A program made the position numbers and the translations under genes. Shown in pieces: positions 36,501 to 45,988 of a stretch of DNA of 64,000 nt. The notes under the pieces are model-generated. The model did not search any database, was not told the DNA's origin, and saw only the letters and a program-made list of their open reading frames with translations. The stretch is taken from NCBI RefSeq assembly GCF_013408795.1, contig NZ_JACCCC010000001.1, forward strand, positions 5,828,001-5,892,000. The letters run 5' to 3'. The stretch comes from Spinactinospora alkalitolerans. GTDB lineage: Bacteria; Actinomycetota; Actinomycetes; Streptosporangiales; Streptosporangiaceae. The number at the start of each line of letters is the position of its first letter. Position 1 is the stretch's first letter.

Positions 36501-37126
36501 AGGTAGACCGGAGCGGACAGCACGTCCACGGCCGTGGCCAGGAAGTGCAGTGGGATGACCACCGACTCGTCCTCGTACAGCACGCCCTCGGGGAACCAGA
36601 GGCCGTGGGCGTCCCAGAAGGTGCGCCGCCACACCTTGTTGGTGGAGAGCCGGTCGATGAGCAGGGTGTCCCGCTGCGTGATGTGGGTGCGGGAGGCCGG
36701 TGTCCGGAAGATCCTGCGGTGCATCGGGGACTGCCGCGTGCCGAGCTCGTCGAGTCGGTGGACGTTGCCGGTCGCGAAGTCGGAGCCGCTGTCCCGCAGG
36801 CTGTTGACCATGTATCCGAAGGCGTACGGCGGGATGACGTCGTCGCTGTCCACGAACGTGAGGAATTCACCGCTCGCGTTGCGGATGCCCGTGTTGCGCG
36901 CCGCGCCCAGACCGGCGTTGGGCTGCTGGACCAGTGTGAACCGGGGGTCGTCCGCCGCGAAGCGCTTGGCGATGGCCGCGCTGTTGTCGGGGGATCCGTC
37001 GTCGACCATGACGACTTCGAGATCGGTCAGGGTCTGCCCCGACAGCGACCGGAGGCACTCCTCCAGGTAACGCTCGACGTTGTAGATGGGCACGATGACA
37101 CTGAGAGTAACCACAGGCTTCTCCAA
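33599..37126 (-). CDS. Bifunctional GT2 glycosyltransferase / CDP-glycerol-type glycerophosphotransferase
   Basis: 1175-residue membrane-peripheral enzyme. Residues about 8-230 are a GT-A family 2 glycosyltransferase (VSVIVPIYNVERYLEECLRSL-type start, VMVDDGSPDNSAAIA, GLGAARNTGIRNA, FVDSDDVIPP). A long beta-rich middle (about 400-780) has no recognised domain. Residues about 800-1175 match the TagF/CDP-glycerol polymerase family: VVQTWHGSMLKRIGFD, YAPTWRDDKF, RRHPNIVD and DVLITDYSSLMFDF. It likely builds a teichoic-acid-like phosphopolymer with sugars on the cell surface. Its partners GalE and the pyruvyl transferase flank it. A 317-base AT-rich region lies upstream. Confidence 0.88.
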   Translation of the reverse strand: MEKPVVTLSVIVPIYNVERYLEECLRSLSGQTLTDLEVVMVDDGSPDNSAAIAKRFAADDPRFTLVQQPNAGLGAARNTGIRNASGEFLTFVDSDDVIPPYAFGYMVNSLRDSGSDFATGNVHRLDELGTRQSPMHRRIFRTPASRTHITQRDTLLIDRLSTNKVWRRTFWDAHGLWFPEGVLYEDESVVIPLHFLATAVDVLSAPVYLWRERPSDDKSITQDRLSVKALEDRFRAVTAVSDFIVERGTPLDKRRWDVAALGNDLRTFLQVLDQADEVFLQRFFDLGNAYLDTVDPKVYPELPAVERLKWYLIRKRLGPQLAEMLTFNKSVEQKKAEAVRHGARFYADYPFKDDPALKIPREVYRLDKELEIRQKAEGIAWRDGRLVVTGRACLRFLRPNKRIQQYLRAWVVNPETGAHVRVPVSIHRANEFRLPPDAATARQDWSGYEITVDPARLKSDGRWRAGEWFVELWMFNRALIRRDRLARPTAGAPQRPTAYEVAPNVWVRPSWRGSDGLSLTIDPLRAQLTGHRTEGDDLVLTGVLGHEAARPGSVVRLNRLPGDVRLDVPLEGSSDGAFTAKVPMSALTDGFAQRRSIAGGPDTSERWEAHVIAEGGPAARLSIADSAPEGRYRDSGREINVERDNAGWAILRMGIDRPTISEVTWVGGELRIAGDYHVDDPTGLSFVIKARGRTEEHLFPLELDGSRFSVRFRPTAMPAFGARLPLGAGGYRCLIRRSTGPNEWDDGFARVDHDLVPRLPVAADLDGRTVSFDAVRHDVPVLTVGSALRPEEQGPYAQQLLRETTYPRLRKRPVTDGILFDSYSGKQYSDSPRGIYEELRRRGKRYPASWLARDGQVALPDDLTETRHSSREYFEALARSRYIVSNTHLPMWFERRPEQVVVQTWHGSMLKRIGFDIERVQFASRDYHDKLVREVNQWNHLVSPSPWATPILRRAFRFEGEILETGYPRNDIFHSPEREKLTREVRERLGLPEGKKVVLYAPTWRDDKFYSPGKYKLDLHLDLQRMYETLGDDHVLMVRRHPNIVDRVPVVGRDFVHDVSTYPEIQELFLVTDVLITDYSSLMFDFANTGRPMLFFTYDLEDYRDNLRGFYFDFDATAPGPLLTTSDQVIEAVRDVDEVHAGHKARYDAFVNRFCPLDDGKAAARIVDRLFTGLH

Positions 37127-37443
37127 GACCGCCTGGAAACAGGGCGCACGGCCGACAGAACGGTGAGACGGGATGAGGGGGATGAGGGGGAAGGGAAGAG
37201 ACCACTGCGGGGAGAGGGATCACCGAGCACAGGGATGACACGGAACTCTATATGGACAGAGAGTTAGTAAGCCATGAAAATGCTAGAAATTATGAAGTTT
37301 TCCGCTAAAGCCTTATAACTACACAAAGAGGGCGTCGAATACGCGGAGTCAGGTGTGGTCATGTGATCGACGCGTGGCGCCCACCGGTGGAGCGCCGAAC
37401 ACGGGCCGCGGAAAAACCGTCCGGATCTCCTGGACCGGCCGCG
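37127..37443. other. AT-rich intergenic region upstream of the large transferase
   Basis: No gene. From about 37240 to 37345 the GC content drops far below the rest of the window (many TATA, TTATAA and AAATTA runs). The likely promoter of the transferase lies here on the minus strand; several TANNNT boxes are possible, so I do not single one out. The base composition is typical of promoters of acquired cell-envelope genes bound by Lsr2-type proteins, which is inference. Confidence 0.5.
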
Positions 37444-38892
37444 TCACTCCCGGCCCTTGAGGATGCGCCGCACGGGGCGCCCCACGGTGCGCCGGACACG
37501 GCGGTAGGGGGTGTTGCGAGCCGTTCGCTCGAGTGCCGTGATCCGCTTGACGGCCTTCTCCAGGGTCTTGCCCTGCTTGGCCAATGCGTCTTCCAGGGCC
37601 TTGTTCCGCTTGGTCAACGCATCGATGTGCTTGTCCGCTCGCGTCTGGGTCCTCTTGAGCTCTGCGGCGTTCTCCTTCAGCCAGCCCAGGCGGTAGCCGA
37701 GGCCGCCGTCGTCCTCACCGTCCCAGGCGCGGATCGGAGGGGCGAAGTCGAGCCCGCGCATGCCCTCCTCGAACGACGCGCCTCCGTCCCCGCCGGCCGC
37801 GTAGACGTGGTCGAGACCGTGCGACTCAAGGAATCCGGTCATCGTGTCCAGGCGTTCCCCGTGTCCCTTCAGCAGCGCGGTGTAGTCGGCCTCCTCATAG
37901 AGGGCGGCCGCGTCGACGTCCGCCGACAGCTCCGTCGTCTTCTTGTACGGGATCTCGAAGTACCGGCTCAGTTCAAGAGTCCGGGAGTCGTGGCACAACA
38001 CCATGCCCGGAGTCCCGCCCAGCAGAGCCGTGATGGTGCCGTGGATTCTGGTGCCGAACGCGAAGTCGTACTCCGACAGCGAGCGGATCCACGTCACGGG
38101 GTCCAGGTGCAGGCGAACCCTGCCGTCGCGGAACAGCGGGTGGCTGCGGTGCTGCGGGAACTCCGCGTGGCGGTCGGCCGCCTCGGAAGTGTCCCCCCAG
38201 TAGAGCAATTCGAGCTCGCGGTGATCCTGCGCGAAGTAGACGAGTTCCGGATACCGGTCGAAATTCGCCATGACGATCTTCTCGATGTCACCGGCATCGC
38301 GGGTGACCGAGACCGCGATCCTGGAGTCACGGCCAAGGGCCGAGGCCTTTTTCTCGACGTTGAGCTCGCCGCCGTACCTGAACATCGAAGGACAGCCGAT
38401 GACCTCGACGTCCTTGAAGCCCAGGCTGTCGAGGTAGTGCCCGGTGAATTCGCCTCGGACGCCGATCGACGGGGACCTGTCCAGAACCGCCTTGGCGAAC
38501 TCCTTGACCGATTCGTCGATCGGGCGCAACCGCTCCAGGTCGTAGTCGAGGCTGGACTGCGCTCCGATGCCGAGGACCACGACCGGGATCCTCAACCGCT
38601 CGATCACCTTCGTCCAGGTCGTGAGACTCCGCTCGTACTGGGAGCGGAAGGCGTTGGCGAACGGGAGGACGACGGCGTCGTACTCCTCGTTGATCCGGGC
38701 CGCGTCATCGGGTCTGATCCGGTCTCCTCGGGTGGGCACGAGTTCCACATCAGGAGTGAGCAGCATCTTGTACGCCGAGTCACTGAAGACCAGGTTGCCG
38801 AGATTGGCCCCACCGATGCTCTGTCGCATCACGGCTTCGGGCGAGACCACATCGAACGGACTCTTTCCGGATCGGATCAGGATCCTCTTCAC
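37444..38892 (-). CDS. Polysaccharide pyruvyl transferase family protein with C-terminal coiled coil
   Basis: 482-residue cytosolic enzyme predicted to add pyruvate ketals to a surface polysaccharide. Family features are the N-terminal SIGGANLGNLVFSDS (substrate loop), VVLGIGAQSSLDYD, SPSIGVRGEFTGHYLDSLG, and FAFGTRIHGTITALLGGTPGMVL with the catalytic His region. Residues about 395-480 form a coiled coil (repeats of Lys/Ala/Leu: NAAELKRTQTRADKHIDALT, then ALEDALAKQGKTLEKAVKRI) ending in a very basic tail, perhaps for membrane or complex binding. Divides the region with the transferase on the same strand. Confidence 0.82.
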   Translation of the reverse strand: MKRILIRSGKSPFDVVSPEAVMRQSIGGANLGNLVFSDSAYKMLLTPDVELVPTRGDRIRPDDAARINEEYDAVVLPFANAFRSQYERSLTTWTKVIERLRIPVVVLGIGAQSSLDYDLERLRPIDESVKEFAKAVLDRSPSIGVRGEFTGHYLDSLGFKDVEVIGCPSMFRYGGELNVEKKASALGRDSRIAVSVTRDAGDIEKIVMANFDRYPELVYFAQDHRELELLYWGDTSEAADRHAEFPQHRSHPLFRDGRVRLHLDPVTWIRSLSEYDFAFGTRIHGTITALLGGTPGMVLCHDSRTLELSRYFEIPYKKTTELSADVDAAALYEEADYTALLKGHGERLDTMTGFLESHGLDHVYAAGGDGGASFEEGMRGLDFAPPIRAWDGEDDGGLGYRLGWLKENAAELKRTQTRADKHIDALTKRNKALEDALAKQGKTLEKAVKRITALERTARNTPYRRVRRTVGRPVRRILKGRE

Positions 38893-39018
38893 AGGGCTGG
38901 GCTCCTTGGTCGTGCGGATTCACCGCGGTGAATCCGGCTTGGTCCAAACGGGATCGGCGGACGGACGATTGATGGCTTCCGGGGCCGCTTTGACCGCGGC
39001 GGCTGCTCTTCCCCCGCC

Positions 39019-39375
39019 TCAACGGCCGGGCTCGGGGCGGCGCCGCGCCGCGGGGGCGTCGTCGGCGATGGAGACGTCGGTGACATGGGGAGGCGCGGGC
39101 ACGACGAGGGCGACCACCTTGCACTGGGAGCCGCTGAGCACCGCGAAGCGGTCGCGTATCAATCGCGCCAGAGCACGCTCTGGTTGAGAAGACGTCCAGT
39201 TGGGGGATGTCTGAGCGTCGGGGGCATCCAGTACGCAGACACCAGGCGTACATTTGCCGAATATCGCAACAACACCGACAATCCGGTCTCCTCTTCTCCC
39301 CAAAACCGACCGCAGCGACCGTAGGTCCTGCTCAGAAGGCGTTTTAGGGACGGAAGACCGGTACTCAGCCGCCAT
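39019..39375 (-). CDS. Hypothetical protein in a lower-GC gap
   Basis: Possible 118-residue protein, the best candidate in the 860 bases between the pyruvyl transferase and ispH. The translation alternates hydrophobic strands (DRIVGVVAIFGKCTPGVCVL, CKVVALVVPAPPHVTDVSI) and contains three Cys. The first half has mixed third positions, unlike neighbouring genes, so it is either recently acquired or not a gene. No family recognised, no clear ribosome-binding site. Confidence 0.3.
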   Translation of the reverse strand: MAAEYRSSVPKTPSEQDLRSLRSVLGRRGDRIVGVVAIFGKCTPGVCVLDAPDAQTSPNWTSSQPERALARLIRDRFAVLSGSQCKVVALVVPAPPHVTDVSIADDAPAARRRPEPGR

Positions 39376-39697
39376 CCCTCTACGAACTCAAGGCCGGATC
39401 GTTATGACGGTGGCCGCCGTCGACCACCGTTTCGGCTCGTACGCAGCGGCTCCGCGCGGGCGGGCGTGCCGGAGCGGTTCCGTTGCGAGTCGGCGTATCC
39501 CTTCAGGTCGGACATGCCGGACATGTAAGTAAGACTCGCCACCAACGCCCGAGGTTTACCTCTCCGTTCCCCGATGTTCACCTTCCATGGGAACCACCAC
39601 GGCGCGGACCGGGGCCGTGCGGGGGCGGCTTCGCGGGGTCGGTTCGCCCGTCGCCGAGGGCGGCGCGGTCCTGCTCATGCCGGAATGAAGGACGACA

Positions 39698-39732
39698 GGC
39701 CCGAGCCGCCCGGACCACGGGCGACTCGGGCC
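39698..39732 (-). terminator. Terminator of the encapsulin/isoprenoid operon
   Basis: 15-base arms, 39698-39712 and 39718-39732, with a single mismatch and a 5-base loop, 20 bases after the ispH stop. Confidence 0.65.
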
Positions 39733-39752
39733 GGGCGGGGACTCCGCGGATC

Positions 39753-41033
39753 TCAGGAGGACGGCCGCACCGCGGGGGGCAGGGTGAAGCGGATGGTCTC
39801 GCGGGCGGTCTCGTGCTCGGTCACGGTGACCGGCCCCAGCCCGGACAGGGCCGCGACGACCGCGCCGACCAGGTGGGGCGGGGCCGAGGCGCCCGCGGTC
39901 AGGCCGATCCTGCGGGCGCCGGCCAGCCACTCGGGGCGGATGCCGCCGACGTCGTCGACGAGGTGGCCGGGCGCGCCGCTGCGCCGGGCGAGCTCGGCCA
40001 GCCGGACGGAGTTGGAGGAGTTCGCCGAGCCGACCACGAGCACCAGATCGGCCTCTTCCGCGATCGCCTTCAGCGCGTCCTGGCGGTTGGTGGTGGCGTA
40101 GCAGATGTCGTCGGAGGCCGGCCCGCGCACGGCCGGAAACCTGGCACGCAGCGCGTCGACCACCTCGGCCGTCTCGTCCACGGCCAGGGTGGTCTGGGTC
40201 AGGTAGGACACCCGCTCCGGGTCGCCGACGCGCAGGCCCTCGACGTCGGCGGGGGTCTCGACCAGGACCGTCCGGTCCGGCGCCTCGCCCAGGGTGCCCT
40301 CGACCTCCTCGTGCCCGGCGTGCCCGATCAGCACCACGGTGTCGCCGCGGGCGGCGAACCTGCGGGCCTCGGCGTGCACCTTGGTCACCAGTGGGCAGGT
40401 CGCGTCGATCACCTCCAGCCCCCGCCGCTCGGCCTCGGCGTGGACGGCCGGAGACACCCCGTGCGCGGAGAACACCACGGTGGCCCCGTCGGGGACCTCG
40501 TCCAGCTCGTCGACGAACACCGCGCCGCGGGCCTCCAGGTCGGCCACCACGTGGGTGTTGTGCACGATCTGCTTGCGCACGTGGACCGGGCCGGCCCGCT
40601 GCTCCAGCGCGTACTCCACGATCTCGATGGCGCGCTCGACCCCGGCGCAGAACGACCGCGGCGCGGCCAGCACGACCTCGCGGGGACCCGCGACCGACAG
40701 CCAGGCCGCCAGCGCGGCGCGGACCGCGGTCCGGCCCGCGCGGTCGCCGTCGGCCGCCGCCGCGCCGAGACCGGTCAGGCCGCCGCCCGAGGCGGGGAGC
40801 ACGGCGGCCAGCGCCCCCGCCTCCCCGGCGTCGGCGTCGGCGTCGAGGTGGAGGGGGCCGCGGACCGTCGCCGCGCCCTGCCGCCGCAGGGTGCCGGCGA
40901 GCAGGGCGGCCGCGCGGCATTCGACGGCGGCCCCGCCGGGGCGGACCAGCTCGTCGGCGACGAGCACCGCCCCCGACTCCAGCCGGCCGGGGTTGCGCGC
41001 TGCGACCGTGCCGCGCGCTCCGGTGACGGACAT
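39753..41033 (-). CDS. ispH: 4-hydroxy-3-methylbut-2-enyl diphosphate reductase with long N-terminal extension
   Basis: Iron-sulfur enzyme of the MEP pathway: HMBPP to IPP and DMAPP. The three cluster cysteines are C129 (RSFCAGVE), C213 (DATCPLV) and C311 ([11 protein letters not shown]); other active-site marks are NTHVV, SAHGV and GHEEVEGT. At 426 residues it exceeds E. coli IspH (316) by about 115 residues at the N-terminus, an Ala/Gly-rich stretch with little similarity to anything I know ([31 protein letters not shown]). The ATG has AGGAGG upstream. It is the last gene after two shell genes and a prenyltransferase, so it may be a second cargo; the extension is a candidate targeting segment. 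Confidence 0.9.
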   Translation of the reverse strand: MSVTGARGTVAARNPGRLESGAVLVADELVRPGGAAVECRAAALLAGTLRRQGAATVRGPLHLDADADAGEAGALAAVLPASGGGLTGLGAAAADGDRAGRTAVRAALAAWLSVAGPREVVLAAPRSFCAGVERAIEIVEYALEQRAGPVHVRKQIVHNTHVVADLEARGAVFVDELDEVPDGATVVFSAHGVSPAVHAEAERRGLEVIDATCPLVTKVHAEARRFAARGDTVVLIGHAGHEEVEGTLGEAPDRTVLVETPADVEGLRVGDPERVSYLTQTTLAVDETAEVVDALRARFPAVRGPASDDICYATTNRQDALKAIAEEADLVLVVGSANSSNSVRLAELARRSGAPGHLVDDVGGIRPEWLAGARRIGLTAGASAPPHLVGAVVAALSGLGPVTVTEHETARETIRFTLPPAVRPSS

Positions 41034-41058
41034 CTGTGTGCCTCCTCGGCTCGTGGTG

Positions 41059-41187
41059 TCTCACTGATATTCGACGGTCGGGTCCGCAGAGGGGGTGGGC
41101 TGTCGCTGTGCGCGCAGCGCCGGCGGCACGACGGGTCCGAACCCCGGAGATCCCGTCCCACCCGCGAACCCGACCGTCGAGCACCGG
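41059..41187 (-). other. Shared 5' leader element, copy B
   Basis: The space between the prenyltransferase stop and the ispH start is filled by a sequence closely similar to 21712-21841 (copy A) in the same orientation relative to the next gene. It also contains a 13-bp inverted repeat at its ends (41071-41083/41168-41180), so the RNA could fold into one large hairpin. Confidence 0.55.
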
Positions 41188-42228
41188 TCAGTGGTCTCTG
41201 CGGGCGATCAGCCGGGCCAGCGCGGTCAGCTCCGCGGCGGCCCGCTGCGGCGGACCGATCGAGCGCAGCAGTTCCAGCGCCTGCGCCAGCAGGTCGTCGG
41301 CCCGGATCCGGCTCCAGGCGCGCCCGCCCGCGATGTCGACCAGCTCCGCGGCGCGGGCCGGTTCGGTCCCCGACAGCGGCCGGTCCCGGCGGTAGAGCGC
41401 GGCCAGCTCCTCCCCCGCCGGGGTGCCCGACGTCAGGGCGGCCACCACCGGCAGGGACTTCTTCCGGTTGACCAGGTCCGAATGGACCGGCTTGCCGGTC
41501 ACCGCCGGATCCCCCCAGATGCCGAGGAGGTCGTCGGTGAACTGGAACGCCAGGCCCAACCGCTCGCCGAAGCCGCGCAGCCCGGCGACCTGCTCGCGGT
41601 CGCCGCCCCCGAACGCGGCGCCGAGCGCGCAGGCGCAGCCCAGCAGCGCTCCGGTCTTGCGTTCGGCCATGCTCAGGCACTCGCGCAGGTCGACGTCGGA
41701 GCGGTCCTCGAAGGCGATGTCGGCGCTCTGGCCGCCCACCAGGTCCAGCACCGCCCTGCTGAGCATCCGCATCCCGTCCGGGGCCGCCGGGTGCCCGCTG
41801 GCCGCGAGCACGTCGAAGGCCAGCGTCAGCAGCGCGTCCCCGGCCAGGACCGCCGGGCCCGAACCGAACACGCTCCAGGCCGTGGGCCGGTGGCGGCGGG
41901 TCGCGTCGCCGTCCATCACGTCGTCGTGCAGCAGGGAGAAGTCGTGCACCAGTTCCACCGCGACCGCGGCCGGCGACGCCGCGGCCGGGGCCCCGCCGAC
42001 GGCCTCGGCCGCCAGCAGGGCCAGTGCGGGGCGCAGCGCCTTGCCGCCGTCGGTCCGGGTCGGCCGACCGTCCTCGTCCCACCAGCCGAAGTGGTAGCCG
42101 GCGATGCGCCGCATCGACGCGGGCAGCGCCTCGGCCGCTTCGCGCAGGGCCGGGTCGACCGAATCGCGGCCCCAGGCCAGCACCTCGCGCGCCGACCGCT
42201 GCCCGGTGATCTCCTCAGTGGAGGACAT
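41188..42228 (-). CDS. Polyprenyl diphosphate synthase, probable encapsulin cargo
   Basis: 346-residue trans-isoprenyl diphosphate synthase condensing IPP with allylic diphosphates. First Asp-rich motif DDVMD at residues 102-106, second motif TDDLLGIWGD around 231-240, plus GGKALRP (IPP-binding) and KPVHSDLVNRKKSLP. Phe97, five residues before the first motif, is bulky, which in this family limits chain length (C15-C20 likely). Family 2B encapsulin operons commonly encode such a prenyltransferase as cargo. It starts 11 bases after shell gene 1, so the two are cotranscribed. The second motif ends in Gly rather than Asp, common among bacterial enzymes. Confidence 0.88.
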   Translation of the reverse strand: MSSTEEITGQRSAREVLAWGRDSVDPALREAAEALPASMRRIAGYHFGWWDEDGRPTRTDGGKALRPALALLAAEAVGGAPAAASPAAVAVELVHDFSLLHDDVMDGDATRRHRPTAWSVFGSGPAVLAGDALLTLAFDVLAASGHPAAPDGMRMLSRAVLDLVGGQSADIAFEDRSDVDLRECLSMAERKTGALLGCACALGAAFGGGDREQVAGLRGFGERLGLAFQFTDDLLGIWGDPAVTGKPVHSDLVNRKKSLPVVAALTSGTPAGEELAALYRRDRPLSGTEPARAAELVDIAGGRAWSRIRADDLLAQALELLRSIGPPQRAAAELTALARLIARRDH

Positions 42229-42239
42229 CGGCCGCCCCC

Positions 42240-43643
<1,404 letters not shown>

Positions 43644-43813
43644 GGCGGGTACCGCCAATCCGGTTTCGTTCGCGTACTGATGGACTGCGTGCTGATGGCA
43701 GGTGTCGGTTGCCGGGCCGCGGCGCCGGAGCGGCGCCGCGGCCCGATGCGGGCGGCCGAGGCGTCCGGCCCGGGCTCGTCGGCGGGTGCGGGCGGCCGGG
43801 TGGGGACGGCGGG

Positions 43814-45226
43814 TCAGCCCTCCCGCCCGATCTCGACGCTCTCCAGGACGGCGAGGGCGTCGGGAACGAGGACGGCCGCGGAGTAGTAGGTGCTCACCAG
43901 GTAGGAGATGACCGCCTGGTCGTTGATCCCCATGAACCGCACCGACAGGCCGGGCTCGTACTCGTCGGGGATCCCGGTCTGGTGCAGGCCGACCACGCCC
44001 CGGTCGTGCTCGCCCGGGCGGATGAGCAGGACGGAGCTGGTGCGGGTCGGCGAGATCGGGATCTTGTTGCAGGGCAGGAGCGGCACGCCCCGCCAGGCCG
44101 GCACCTTGTGCCCCTGCATGTCGATGCTCTGCGGGTAGATGCCCCGGCGGCTGCACTCGCGGCCGAACGCCGCGATGGTGCGGGGGTGGGCCAGCAGGAA
44201 CCCCGGGTCCTTCCACACCTTCGCCAGCAGTTCGTCGAGGTCGTCGGGGGTGGGTGGACCGCTGCGGGTGTGGATGCGCTGCTTGAGGTCGGCGTTGTGC
44301 AGCAGCCCGAAGTCGCGGTTGTTGACGAGTTCGTGCTCCTGCCGCTCGCGCAGGGCCTCGATCGTCAGCTTGAGCTGCTGCTCGACCTGGTTCATCGGCT
44401 GGTTGTAGAGGTCGGCGACCCTGGAGTGCACCCGCAGCACGGTCTGGGCCACGCTCAGCTCATATTCGCGGGGCCTGACCTCGTAGTCGACGAAGGTGCC
44501 CGCCAGCAGCGGCTCGCCGACGTGGCCCGAGGCCACGTCGACGTCGGCCTCTCCGTCTCCGTTGCTGGGCGCCTCCCGGCCGCTCCGCCCCTGTTCGACG
44601 TGCGCGCGCAGCGTCTCGGAGCGGTCGTTGAGGTCGTCGAACGCCTGGCTCCGCAGCGTCAGGACGGTGCACGCGGTGACCGCCTTGGCGGTGAAGTCCC
44701 AGTCGCCCGGGGATTGCGCCAGAGCCCGGTCGCCGAAGTGGTCGCCGTCGGCCAGCGTGCCCAGCACCGCCTCGTCGCCGTAGTGGCCGGGGACGACCAT
44801 GTTCACCTTGCCGTGCGCGATGAGGACGACCTGGTCGGCGGGGCGCCCCGCCTCGACGATCACGTCGCCGGGCCCGAACTCCCGCTGCTCGAACCGGTCG
44901 GCCAGGGCGCCCAGCACCTCCTCGTCGTCGAACCCGCGCAGCAGCGACAGCTCGCACAGCTCCCGCGGGATGACCCGCACGTCGGCCCCGGTGTTGGTGA
45001 AGGTCACCCGGCCGTCACCCACCGCGTAGCTCAGCCGCCGGTTGACCCGGTAGGTGCCGGCGGAGGCCTGCACCCACGGCAGCATCCGCAGCAGCCAGCG
45101 CGAGGAGATCCCCTGCATCTGCGGGGTCGACTTGGTCGTCGTCGCCAGGTTGCGCGCGGCCGCGGTCCCCAGGCTCATCTGGGGCCGTTCGCCGTCAACA
45201 CCGGTCCCCGGTTCCGTCACAGTCAC
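43814..45226 (-). CDS. Family 2B encapsulin shell protein (copy 2)
   Basis: About 470 residues, colinear with copy 1: capsid N-arm ([11 protein letters not shown]...), inserted cNMP-binding-like domain ([20 protein letters not shown] ... [18 protein letters not shown]), then the HK97 shell domain. The C-terminus differs slightly ([13 protein letters not shown]). In both copies the phosphate-binding cassette lacks the Arg that contacts cyclic phosphate in CRP (W-D-F-T in its place), and the Glu of FGE is Asp. Two different shell genes side by side suggest a mixed shell. First gene of the operon; the start codon is uncertain (GTG 45226, or TTG 45241), with no good ribosome-binding site. Confidence 0.88.
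   Translation of the reverse strand: MTVTEPGTGVDGERPQMSLGTAAARNLATTTKSTPQMQGISSRWLLRMLPWVQASAGTYRVNRRLSYAVGDGRVTFTNTGADVRVIPRELCELSLLRGFDDEEVLGALADRFEQREFGPGDVIVEAGRPADQVVLIAHGKVNMVVPGHYGDEAVLGTLADGDHFGDRALAQSPGDWDFTAKAVTACTVLTLRSQAFDDLNDRSETLRAHVEQGRSGREAPSNGDGEADVDVASGHVGEPLLAGTFVDYEVRPREYELSVAQTVLRVHSRVADLYNQPMNQVEQQLKLTIEALRERQEHELVNNRDFGLLHNADLKQRIHTRSGPPTPDDLDELLAKVWKDPGFLLAHPRTIAAFGRECSRRGIYPQSIDMQGHKVPAWRGVPLLPCNKIPISPTRTSSVLLIRPGEHDRGVVGLHQTGIPDEYEPGLSVRFMGINDQAVISYLVSTYYSAAVLVPDALAVLESVEIGREG
44232..44535 (-). repeat. 304-bp tract shared with the first shell gene (copy 2)
   Basis: Partner of 42649-42952. A shorter identical tract of about 87 bp lies near the 3' ends of the two genes (around 42272-42358 and 43852-43938). 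Confidence 0.9.
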
Positions 45227-45870
45227 AGCACAAACCGCCAATCCACGAGCAAACGGGCAGGAAGAGAAATCGGGTCACCACGCCGCGCGCTGCGACGGGC
45301 GACCGGCCGCCACCCGCAATTCCACCTCGTTGTGCAATTCGGGCGCGCTGGAAATTCATCGCCGAGTCGATATGTCGCCGATCGCGACGGCCCCGATCGT
45401 ACCCCGATGAATTCCCCGAAACGCGGGGCGGAGAATCTTTTTCCGCCCGGGAGGCGCATCGGCGTGCCGGTCCCCGGATTCGGACCGTACGGCGGTTCCG
45501 GTCCGGTCTCACAGAACACGGCCCCCATGTGCGACGACGACGGAGGGGCGCGAGTTTCGGTCAGGGTCGGCCACGCGGAACCGGAAGTCTCCGACGCGGA
45601 TTCCACATCACCGCCCCGGTGCCGGCGGACCGATTACGGACGGCACATCCCCCGACAAAAAGCGGAGCCGCGAATTCCGACCCTTCTCCGACACCGGGAG
45701 GAATCCGAAGGAAAAGGAAGACGGAACGCGAAAAGCGAGATCACCGGATAACCGTGCGGCAATACGGGCCTGTCGGGCGGTTCGGGTACGAAAGCGCCCG
45801 GAACCGCCCGCAGGCCGACCCCGCTCCCGACGCGCCGGAAAAGGGACGTTCGGCCGCCGCCCTCCGGCCA
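45227..45870. other. Gene-free region between shell gene 2 and cel9B
   Basis: About 640 bases with divergent genes on either side. Lower GC around 45240-45760, no frame with a recognisable product on either strand. It must hold the promoter of the encapsulin operon on the minus strand; I could not identify a convincing -35/-10 pair. Confidence 0.5.
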
Positions 45871-45922
45871 TTGACACTGCGCAGTCGCGGTGTCAGCATT
45901 CCGTCATGTGGGAGCGCTCCCA
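45871..45922 (+). promoter_or_regulatory. cel9B promoter with CelR operator
   Basis: TTGACA (45871-45876), 17-base spacer, weak -10 CAGCAT (45894-45899), then the exact CelR palindrome TGGGAGCGCTCCCA (45909-45922). Same layout as the cel6B promoter. Confidence 0.8.
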
Positions 45923-45988
45923 CATGTCTTTCACGAGCACGGCCAATCCCCCGATCCCCGCGCGCCGCGCTGCACCGAAAGGACTCCC

